DNA of 64,000 nucleotides. Origin: Bin87 sp034423595. GTDB lineage: Bacteria; Chloroflexota; Dehalococcoidia; Lucifugimonadales; UBA3495. The translations under genes were made by a program, and so were the position numbers. Every line of letters begins with the position of its first letter. Positions within the stretch are counted from its first letter, which is position 1. The DNA lies in assembly GCA_965207025.1 (NCBI GenBank), contig OZ242258.1, positions 3,286,001 through 3,350,000 of the forward strand, given 5' to 3'. The notes under the pieces were generated by a model that worked only from the letters and a program-made list of their open reading frames with translations, did not search any database and was not told the origin of the DNA. Below are positions 57,835 to 64,000 of the stretch, in pieces.

Positions 57835-58644
57835 ATGACCACCGACCTCTCACGCCTCTCCGTCCTCGCCTGCTTCGCCCACCCGGATGATGAGGGTTTT
57901 GCGTCCGGCGGGCTGCTGGCAAAGCTGGCGGCCGGCGGCGCCCGTGTAACCCTGATCTGCGCCACCAACGGCGACCTCGGCGAGATCAGCGACCCGTCCC
58001 TGGCCACGCCCGAAAACCTCTGGCAGGTCCGCAAGCAGGAACTCCGCAACGCCATGGCCATTACCGGCATCGACGACTTGCGCTTTCTCGACTACCGCGA
58101 CAGCGGGATGGACGGCTGGGACTCCAACAACCACCCCAACGCTTACTGCAACGCCGACGCCGATGCCGTCATCAACCTGCTGGCCGGCGTAATCTCCGAG
58201 ACGAACGCCCACGTCGTGCTGACCCACGACCCCAGCGGCGGCTACGGACATCCTGACCACAAGACCATGTGCGCCCACGCCACCGCCGCCGTGCAGCGCG
58301 TCTCCGACCCCGACGGTTTCACGCCGCTGCTCTACTACGTCTGCTTCCCTCGGGGCGTCTTCCAACGCTGGTGGCAGGAGATGCTCGACCGGGGCATCGA
58401 GCCGCCCTTCGCCGTGGACGCCATCGACTCACTGGGCACACCCGACGAAGACGTCACCACCACCGTGGACGTGTCGCCCTACGTCGATACTAAAATCGCA
58501 TCCCTCAAGTGCCACCGCACCCAGATCAGCGACGACGGCCCCTTCTTCCAGCTGCCCGCGGACATCATGGCCGGCCTCATGGGCGCCGAATATTACCAAC
58601 TGGCAGCGCCGCCGGGGGCGACGGACCTGCTGGCGGGACTGTAG
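57835..58644 (+). CDS. LmbE/PIG-L family deacetylase, copy 1
   Basis: 269 residues. Zinc motif CFAHPDDEGFASGG (His-Pro-Asp-Asp-Glu, about 14-18) and the distal HPDH in GYGHPDHKTMCAHA. Enzymes of this family remove acetyl groups from N-acetylglucosamine-type sugars, including mycothiol and bacillithiol precursors. The variant LICATNGDLGEIS suits that group. No clear ribosome-binding site; TGGAG is 11 nt upstream. A second family member lies at 62907. Confidence 0.92.
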   Translation: MTTDLSRLSVLACFAHPDDEGFASGGLLAKLAAGGARVTLICATNGDLGEISDPSLATPENLWQVRKQELRNAMAITGIDDLRFLDYRDSGMDGWDSNNHPNAYCNADADAVINLLAGVISETNAHVVLTHDPSGGYGHPDHKTMCAHATAAVQRVSDPDGFTPLLYYVCFPRGVFQRWWQEMLDRGIEPPFAVDAIDSLGTPDEDVTTTVDVSPYVDTKIASLKCHRTQISDDGPFFQLPADIMAGLMGAEYYQLAAPPGATDLLAGL

Positions 58645-58667
58645 CAAATGACCCTGTGGGATGCCCG

Positions 58668-58696
58668 TTGTCAATTCGCCGAATCCGGCCTACAAT
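58668..58696 (+). promoter_or_regulatory. Promoter of the Panacea toxin-antitoxin pair
   Basis: TTGTCA at 58668-58673, 17-nt spacer, TACAAT at 58691-58696, 45 nt before the antitoxin ATG. Confidence 0.65.
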
Positions 58697-58741
58697 CGGT
58701 TTCCACAATTATCCTCTGCACGATGAACAGGGGGCGATGTC

Positions 58742-59293
58742 ATGGCGCAGGAAGGATTTGAGCAAGATCTCGACAAATTGGTCGAGGCTGCATTGTATGT
58801 GCTCGAGCGCTCTGCGGATGATCCGAATTTGGGGATGACCAAGTTGGTCAAGCTGCTCTATTTTGCCGACTGCACCGCCTATCAAGATCGAGGGCAGCCG
58901 ATTACCGGCACAACCTACCGCCACTTTCCCCACGGACCATATCCTGACAACTGGTATCAAGTCAGGGAGAAGATGGAAGATTCCGGAGCCGCTGCAATAC
59001 TTCGCGAAAGCATGGGCTACGGCTACCATCGCTATCGGCTATTGAGTAATCGGCCGGCAAACCGGGAGTTGCTATCCCGCGAGGAACTCGATCTCCTGGA
59101 TGAACAGATCCAACGCTTCGCAGACTATAACGCCGCGGCCATTGAGAGTTACTCTCACCAGGAAATAGCCTGGCGAGCTACAGAAGACGGCGAGCCCATG
59201 GACTACGAACTGGCCGGCATCATGGCCCCACCCTTGAGCCAAAACTCTATCCGGCGTGGACAGGCAATCGCGGATGCCATCCGCCGGCGGTGA
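58742..59293 (+). CDS. Panacea-domain (SocA/DUF4065) antitoxin
   Basis: 183 residues. The Panacea pattern is clear: LGMTKLVKLLYFADCTAYQDRGQPITGTTYRHFPHGPYPDNW, seen as MTKLVKLLYFAD, GTTYRHFPHGPYP, and the late helix LLDEQIQRFADYNAAAI. Panacea proteins neutralise a wide range of unrelated toxins encoded beside them. GGGGGCG precedes the ATG. The gene overlaps the downstream toxin-like gene by 20 nt. Confidence 0.85.
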   Translation: MAQEGFEQDLDKLVEAALYVLERSADDPNLGMTKLVKLLYFADCTAYQDRGQPITGTTYRHFPHGPYPDNWYQVREKMEDSGAAAILRESMGYGYHRYRLLSNRPANRELLSREELDLLDEQIQRFADYNAAAIESYSHQEIAWRATEDGEPMDYELAGIMAPPLSQNSIRRGQAIADAIRRR

Positions 59294-59615
59294 TAGATAC
59301 CGTGTCGTCCAGAGCGACGCCTTTCGGTCAGCATGGGACGCCGGCGTAGCGGCCGGTTGGCTTGACCCTGTTGAGCATCAGGCCAGCCTGGACTTTTACG
59401 CCCGCACAATGCTGTTACGGGCTCCTCACAGAGGTGAACCGGTGCCAGAAATAGCGGCGAACGTTCTGGTTATTCGTTTCCCTCGCTCGCTGCGCTCTCT
59501 CACCTATATTGAGCTGTTCTATTCCATAATCGAGGATGACCGCACCGTTATCCTCGAAGACGTTAATCTTCTACCTGGACCGGATTACGAAGGGCAAGAA
59601 CCTTATGCCAGTTGA
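59274..59615 (+). CDS. RelE/ParE-like toxin candidate paired with the Panacea protein
   Basis: 113 residues from the ATG at 59274 (a GTG at 59256 is possible). A helical N-terminal half (SDAFRSAWDAGVAAGWL) followed by a strand-rich end, LRSLTYIELFYSIIEDDRTVILEDVNLL, where the alternating Y-x-I-x-E-D-D-R-T-V pattern resembles the core sheet of RelE/ParE proteins. Toxicity is inferred from this and from the pairing. Its last 11 nt overlap the hydantoinase B gene, so the pair is inserted directly before, and may be transcribed with, that gene. Confidence 0.65.
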   Translation: MPSAGGDRYRVVQSDAFRSAWDAGVAAGWLDPVEHQASLDFYARTMLLRAPHRGEPVPEIAANVLVIRFPRSLRSLTYIELFYSIIEDDRTVILEDVNLLPGPDYEGQEPYAS

Positions 59616-61218
59616 CGCCATCAGCCTCGAAGTTTTCAAGAACATGTTCATCTCCGTCTCCGAGGAGATGGGGGTGGCCCTCCAGCGCACCAGCTACTCC
59701 ACCAACATGAAGGAGCGCCAGGACTTTTCCTGCGCCCTGTTCAATCCCGCTGCCGAAATGGTCGCCCAGGCCGCGCACCAGCCGGTCCACCTGGGCGCGA
59801 TGCCCGCCTCGGTGCAGGCCGCCCTCCAGACTTTCCCCGACGGCCTCCGACCCGGCGACATCATCATCCTCAACGATCCCTACCTCGGCGGCTCCCACCT
59901 GCCCGACATCACCCTCGTCGCCCCGGCATACACACGTCCTTTGACAGATCAGACCGACGACGGCCAGGAACTCATCGGCTACGTCAGCAACCGGGGCCAC
60001 CACTCCGACGTCGGCGGCATGGCCCCCGGCTCCATGCCCCTGTCCACCGAGCTGTACCAGGAGGGCATGATCATCCCGCCCCTCAAACTCTCCGACGCGG
60101 GACGCATCAACCAGGAACTGATCGCACTCATCTGCCGCAACTCCCGCACGCCTGACGACCGCCAGGGCGATTTGGCCGCACAGATCGCGTCCATCCGCGT
60201 CGGCGACATTCGCCTCACCGAAATCGCCCAGCGCTACGGCCTGGCCGAAACCCACGAGCACATGGCCGCCCTCCTCGACTACTCCGAGCGGCTCACCCGC
60301 CGCCGCATCACCGAGATACCCGACGGAACCTACCGCGTCACCGACTACATGGACGACGACGGCCAGACCGACGAGCCTGTCGCCATCACCGTCGCCGTGA
60401 CCGTCGCCGGCGACCGTCTCACCATTGATTTCACCGGCACCGCCGACCACCGGCCGGGTTGCATCAACGCGCCTCGCGCCGTAACCGTCTCCGCCAGCCT
60501 CTACGTCGTCCGTTGTGTCGTGGGTGACGAGGCCCCCGCCAATCAGGGCTGCCTGCGCCCCGTCGAGGTCATCACCCCGCGCGGCAGCCTGGTCGATCCC
60601 CTGCCTCAGCGCGGCGTCGCCGGCGGCAACGTCGAGACCTCCCAGCGCATCACCGACGTGCTGCTGGCCGCCATGAGCCAGGCCCTGCCCGACAAGATTC
60701 CCGCGTCATCCCAGGGCACCATGAACAACATGATCGTCGGCGGCCACGACATCTCCCGAGACAAGCCCTACGTATATTACGAGACCATCGGCGGCGGCAT
60801 GGGCGCACGTCCCGACAAGGACGGCATCTCCGGCATCCACACTCACATGACCAACACGATGAACACGCCCGTGGAGGCGCTTGAGTTCGCTTTCCCTCTG
60901 CGCCTGCGCCGCTACGCCCTGCGCCGCGGCTCCGGCGGCGACGGCCTGCACCGGGGCGGCGACGGTCTCATCCGCGACGTCGAGTTCCTCAGCCCCGCCC
61001 GCGTCACCGTGCTGTCCGAGCGACGGCGTTACGCGCCTCCCGGCTACCACGGCGGCCACCACGGCCACCACGGCGAAAACGTCCTGCTCAAGGGCGGCTA
61101 CGAGGAGGTCCACCTGGCCGGCAAGGAAACCCTCGATGTGGAGGCCGGCGACATCCTCAGCATCCGCACCCCCGGCGGTGGCGGCTGGGGCGCGCCGCCT
61201 GCCGACCACCGCCACTGA
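59605..61218 (+). CDS. Hydantoinase B / oxoprolinase family protein
   Basis: 537 residues. HyuB-type subunits hydrolyse hydantoins or 5-oxoproline with ATP, normally together with a HyuA subunit. Family signatures: YSTNMKERQDFSCALF, MVAQAAHQPVHLGAMP, ILNDPYLGGSHLPDITLV, SNRGHHSDVGGMAPGSMP and a glycine-rich end IRTPGGGGWGAP. No hyuA is in the window, which is unusual. The ATG at 59605 is inside the toxin gene; only a weak purine stretch (GGGCAAGAA) precedes it. Confidence 0.93.
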   Translation: MPVDAISLEVFKNMFISVSEEMGVALQRTSYSTNMKERQDFSCALFNPAAEMVAQAAHQPVHLGAMPASVQAALQTFPDGLRPGDIIILNDPYLGGSHLPDITLVAPAYTRPLTDQTDDGQELIGYVSNRGHHSDVGGMAPGSMPLSTELYQEGMIIPPLKLSDAGRINQELIALICRNSRTPDDRQGDLAAQIASIRVGDIRLTEIAQRYGLAETHEHMAALLDYSERLTRRRITEIPDGTYRVTDYMDDDGQTDEPVAITVAVTVAGDRLTIDFTGTADHRPGCINAPRAVTVSASLYVVRCVVGDEAPANQGCLRPVEVITPRGSLVDPLPQRGVAGGNVETSQRITDVLLAAMSQALPDKIPASSQGTMNNMIVGGHDISRDKPYVYYETIGGGMGARPDKDGISGIHTHMTNTMNTPVEALEFAFPLRLRRYALRRGSGGDGLHRGGDGLIRDVEFLSPARVTVLSERRRYAPPGYHGGHHGHHGENVLLKGGYEEVHLAGKETLDVEAGDILSIRTPGGGGWGAPPADHRH

Positions 61219-61345
61219 TTTATTCCGTTTGGATGCTGTTCCGTTCCCGTAGTACAATTTCCGTTACCTAACGCTTCGTTGGCGCAATGTTCCCCGGTTC
61301 GCTCCGGAAGTCAAGCCCGGAACCCCAGCTCAAGGAGACCTCACC

Positions 61346-62764
61346 ATGAAGATGTATATCTGCGGCCAGTGGGTTGACCGCGATAACAAAATGCCCGTCA
61401 TCAATCCCTTCGACCAGACTGCTTTCGATACCGTGCCGCGCGGCACCGCCGCCGACGTGGAGGCCGCCATCGCCAGCGCGTCCCGGGGCGCCGCCGTCAT
61501 GGCCAAGCTGCCCGCCCATCGCCGGTACAGCATCCTCAAGCGCGCCGCCGACCTGATGGACGAGCGCGCCGACGACCTGGCCGAGACCATCACCCGCGAG
61601 GAGGGCAAGGTCATCGCCGAGGGCCGCGGCGAGGTCCAGCGCGCCATCCAGACCATCACCCTTTCCGCCGAGGAAGCGAAACGGCTGCACGGCGAGACCG
61701 TTCCGCTGGACGCCGCGCCCGGCGTGGTCAGCCAGTTCGGGTTCACCATCCGCGTGCCCGTGGGCATCGTTGCCGCCATTGCGCCCTTCAACTTCCCGCT
61801 GAACCTGGTGTGCCACAAGGTCGGGCCGGCTCTGGCCGGCGGCAACGCCGTCATCCTCAAGCCCGCCGGCGACACTCCGCTGTCGGCCCTGAAGCTCACC
61901 GAGATCCTGCTGGAAGCAGGGTTGCCGGAAGAGGCCATCCAGACCATCACCGGCTCCGGCGCGGAGATCGGCGACGCCATCACCGGCTCGCCCGACGTGC
62001 GCAAGATAACCTTCACCGGCAGCATGGAAGTGGGCGACCAGATCTGCCGCAACGCCGGCATCAAGAAGGTCACCATGGAGCTGGGCTCCAACAGCCCGCT
62101 CATCATCATGTCCGACGCCGACATTGAGAAGGTCGCTGCTGCCACCGTGTCCAGCGGCTTCGCCAACGCCGGCCAGGTGTGCATCTCCACGCAGCGCGTC
62201 TTCGCGGCCCGCACCATCTACGCCGACCTGCTGGACGCGCTGGTCAAGCCCACCCAGGAATTCAGCGTCGGCAACCCATTCGACGAGGACGTCAAGATGG
62301 GGCCCATGATCCGCCAGACCGATGCCGAGCGTGTCGAGAGCTGGATCGCCGAGGCCGTGGGCCAGGGCGCCCGCGTCATCGCCGGCGGCGGGCGCGAAGG
62401 CACCATGCACACCGCCACCGTCGTCGCCGACGCCCGTCCGGAGATGCTCATCTCCCGCGAGGAACTGTTCGGCCCCGCCGTGGCCGTCAGCGCCTTTGAC
62501 GACATCGACGACGCCATCGCCAAGGCCAACGACACCCGTTTCGGCCTCTCCGCAGGGATCTTCACCCAGAACGTGGACTGGGCCATGAAGTTCGCCCAGG
62601 AAGTCCACTCCGGCAATCTGCACATCAATTCCTCGCCCCAGTGGCGCGCCGACGTGATGCCCTACGGCGGCCTTAAGGACAGCGGCATGGGCAAGGAAGG
62701 CCCCGCCTACGCCATCGAGGAAATGACCGAGCTCAAAATGGTCGTCTTCCACATGGGCGGCTAA
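61346..62764 (+). CDS. NAD(P)-dependent aldehyde dehydrogenase
   Basis: 472 residues. Oxidises an aldehyde to the acid; the length and NPFDQTAFDTVP start resemble lactaldehyde/succinate-semialdehyde dehydrogenases. Catalytic Cys in GFANAGQVCISTQR, general base in VTMELGSNSPL, cofactor loop ITFTGSMEVGDQI, and IAPFNFPLNLVCHKVGPALAGGNAV (seen as APFNFPLNLVCHKVGPA). AAGGAGACC lies before the ATG. Confidence 0.95.
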   Translation: MKMYICGQWVDRDNKMPVINPFDQTAFDTVPRGTAADVEAAIASASRGAAVMAKLPAHRRYSILKRAADLMDERADDLAETITREEGKVIAEGRGEVQRAIQTITLSAEEAKRLHGETVPLDAAPGVVSQFGFTIRVPVGIVAAIAPFNFPLNLVCHKVGPALAGGNAVILKPAGDTPLSALKLTEILLEAGLPEEAIQTITGSGAEIGDAITGSPDVRKITFTGSMEVGDQICRNAGIKKVTMELGSNSPLIIMSDADIEKVAAATVSSGFANAGQVCISTQRVFAARTIYADLLDALVKPTQEFSVGNPFDEDVKMGPMIRQTDAERVESWIAEAVGQGARVIAGGGREGTMHTATVVADARPEMLISREELFGPAVAVSAFDDIDDAIAKANDTRFGLSAGIFTQNVDWAMKFAQEVHSGNLHINSSPQWRADVMPYGGLKDSGMGKEGPAYAIEEMTELKMVVFHMGG

Positions 62765-62785
62765 CCTCTCAACAAGCCCTGTACC

Positions 62786-62814
62786 GTAGGGGCGGGTTTC
62801 AAACCCGCCCCTAC
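62786..62814. repeat. REP palindrome, class A
   Basis: Perfect arms, 22 nt after the aldehyde dehydrogenase stop; the first of two palindromes of different class in one gap. Confidence 0.93.
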
Positions 62815-62850
62815 CCATTGCCCGATACGTCACGACGGAATCCCGACCAC

Positions 62851-62878
62851 GTAGGGGCGAATATTCATTCGCCCCTAC
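62851..62878. repeat. REP palindrome, class B
   Basis: GTAGGGGCGAATAT / TCATTCGCCCCTAC. Follows the class A copy by 36 nt; both are succeeded by the same CCCATTGC sequence, so the shared flank extends beyond the palindromes. Confidence 0.9.
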
Positions 62879-62906
62879 CCATTGCACAAAACCACGGAGA
62901 ATCAAC

Positions 62907-63719
62907 ATGACCAGCCGACCCCACGGAATCGACGGCTGGGGCTACCCCAACCAGGAATACGCCCCCGAACCCTACGTTATGGAACAGGCCCCGCGCTGCG
63001 CCCTGGTGGTTACTCCCCATCCGGACGACGCCGAGGGCGGCTGCGGCGCGACCATGGCCAAGTGGATCGCCGAATCGGGCACGAAGGTGGTCATCCTGAT
63101 GTGTACCAACGGCAACAAGGGCACCGGCGACCGCTCCTTGACCCCCGAAACGCTGGCCGCCACCCGCGAAATCGAGCAGCAGAACGCCTCCAACGTGCTG
63201 GGAGTCGCCGAGGTGGTATTCCTGCGCTACGGCGATGGCGAACTGGAGGATACCCACGAGTACCGCGGCGAGGTGGTGCGCCAGATCCGCAAGCACAAGC
63301 CGGAGGTCGTATTCGGCATTGACCCATACCGCGTAACCTCCCACACCCACCGGGACCACCGCCACAGCGGACAGGCGGCTCTCGACGCCGCCTTCTCCTA
63401 CGCCTGGAGCTATCTGGACTTCCCGGAGCAGATCACCGAGGAGGGACTGGAGCCTCACCAGGTGCGGGAGGCGCTGCTCTGGGGTTCCGAGCGCCCCGAC
63501 ACCTTCGTATCCATCACCGAGCAGCACATCCTGATGAAAGCTGAGGCCCTGAGCCGGCACGAATCCCAGATCAGCGCCCGGACGCGCTCCCAGCGCCTGG
63601 ATCGCATGACCGAGGGTAGCCGCCTCCAGGGTGAACGCTGCGGCGAGCCGTTCGCGGAGGGATTCCGCCGCATCCGGTTCAACCTGGGCAGCGATGAATG
63701 GTGGCTGCTGAACCGTTAG
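62907..63719 (+). CDS. LmbE/PIG-L family deacetylase, copy 2
   Basis: 270 residues. Zinc motif VTPHPDDAEGGCGATMAKW (His-Pro-Asp-Asp, about 35-38) and the distal HRDHRHSG. CTNGNKGTGDRSL replaces the CATNGDLGE of copy 1. It ends with a long acidic/Arg-rich helix absent from copy 1. Likely de-N-acetylase of a sugar conjugate. The ATG at 62907 has GGAGAATC upstream. Confidence 0.92.
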   Translation: MTSRPHGIDGWGYPNQEYAPEPYVMEQAPRCALVVTPHPDDAEGGCGATMAKWIAESGTKVVILMCTNGNKGTGDRSLTPETLAATREIEQQNASNVLGVAEVVFLRYGDGELEDTHEYRGEVVRQIRKHKPEVVFGIDPYRVTSHTHRDHRHSGQAALDAAFSYAWSYLDFPEQITEEGLEPHQVREALLWGSERPDTFVSITEQHILMKAEALSRHESQISARTRSQRLDRMTEGSRLQGERCGEPFAEGFRRIRFNLGSDEWWLLNR

Positions 63720-63737
63720 GCTGGCGGGCAGTTGGCG

Positions 63738-63743
63738 TATAAT
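63738..63743 (+). promoter_or_regulatory. -10 box of the gene at the right edge
   Basis: TATAAT, 21 nt before the ATG at 63765; a -35 box is not convincing. Confidence 0.5.
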
Positions 63744-63764
63744 GGGTTAGGTGAGTAGCTGACC

Positions 63765-64000
63765 ATGGTCACCATCAGTACATCGGAAGACTTGTTGCGC
63801 GCGCTCCGCGAAAACCCGGAGTGGAAGGAAGCCGTGCGCCGCGAAATCCTCACCGAGGAACTGATGAACCTGCCCGCCAGATTCGACCGTTTCGTGGCGA
63901 CTACCGAGCAGTTCATTGACGAGCAGCGCGAACACAACGCGAGAACGGATCAGTTCATTGACGAGCAGCGGCAGTTCAACGAGCGGGTGGAAGGTTTCAT
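63765..64000 (+). CDS. Coiled-coil/PD-(D/E)XK-like family protein, cut by right window edge
   Basis: 78 codons visible. SEDLLRALRENPEWKEAVRREILTEELMNLP matches the N-terminal domain of the protein at 49264-50340 (REQPEWADTIRSILLSRELLELP), and FIDEQRQFNERVEGF matches the coil of the protein at 15885. It therefore links these two as one family with an N-terminal domain, a coil of variable length and, presumably, the nuclease-like C-terminal domain beyond the window. Confidence 0.7.
   Translation, partial: MVTISTSEDLLRALRENPEWKEAVRREILTEELMNLPARFDRFVATTEQFIDEQREHNARTDQFIDEQRQFNERVEGF

Noticed and set aside
2052..62878. Dispersed palindromes considered as CRISPR repeats or intrinsic terminators
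   Set aside because: Copies are far apart with no spacers; most lack a T-run, so a terminator role is possible only through hairpin formation.
61268..62908. 546-residue open frame opposite the aldehyde dehydrogenase gene
   Set aside because: Shadow frame, runs through two palindromes and has no recognisable domain.

Overview
The window reads as one contiguous piece of a GC-rich bacterial chromosome. The gene repertoire fits an uncultured Chloroflexota of the SAR202/Dehalococcoidia type: a luciferase-like flavin monooxygenase, amidohydrolase and amidase genes, LmbE-type deacetylases, a MoxR-like ATPase next to Uma2 genes, a HesB-like selenoprotein, and many short palindromic repeats. This placement is an inference from gene content; no rRNA is present. 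TGA is used as an ordinary stop in many genes, so the code is standard.

Layout. 1-5.3 kb: MFS transporter (cut by the left edge), asparaginase-like protein, a REP-associated tyrosine transposase (RAYT) flanked by and containing its own type of palindrome, phosphoesterase, amidase. 5.3-6.8 kb: a 1.43-kb segment bounded by an 18-bp direct repeat (DUF429 gene plus a DUF433/DUF5615 toxin-antitoxin pair), then tRNA-Lys and tRNA-Leu. 7.3-8.8 kb: a bounded IS630 element and a degenerate tRNA-Leu copy. 8.8-16.5 kb: SulP transporter, flavin monooxygenase, an operon of alpha/beta hydrolase and two MNT-HEPN fusions, and a two-domain protein of unknown function. 16.5-21.2 kb: IscA-like carrier and YgfZ/IBA57-like protein, then the obg-nadD-pyrE operon with a DUF4160/DUF2442 tail. 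21.4-31.2 kb: toxin-antitoxin pairs, polysaccharide deacetylase, acyl-CoA dehydrogenase, HIT, YqeK, HicBA, a HesB-like selenoprotein read through an in-frame UGA, Uma2 genes and a MoxR-like ATPase. 31.2-35.3 kb: alaS and ruvX with an MNT-HEPN gene between them. 35.4-47 kb: two ATPase-nuclease gene pairs resembling defence modules, SIS protein, broken VapC, amidohydrolase, an ISAs1-family element with a 10-bp target duplication, aminotransferase. 47-53.7 kb: argJ-argB, a coiled-coil protein with nine 42-bp repeats, two thioredoxin-fold lipoproteins. 53.7-64 kb: peptide-type ABC transporter operon, LmbE deacetylases, a Panacea-type toxin-antitoxin pair overlapping a hydantoinase B gene, aldehyde dehydrogenase.

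Three themes stand out. First, sulfur/selenium and Fe-S biology: IscA-like plus YgfZ, and a separate HesB-family protein whose first conserved Cys is replaced by a UGA codon followed by a bacterial-type SECIS hairpin. Second, a dispersed palindrome system: about fifteen short palindromes in four sequence classes with shared GTAGGGGC/GCCCCTAC ends, together with a RAYT able in principle to mobilise them. Third, a very high load of toxin-antitoxin and defence-like genes (at least nine modules in 64 kb) set between ordinary housekeeping genes.

Functions are assigned from motifs read by eye; no database search was possible. Start codons were chosen from ribosome-binding sites, overlaps and family length and are provisional where noted.
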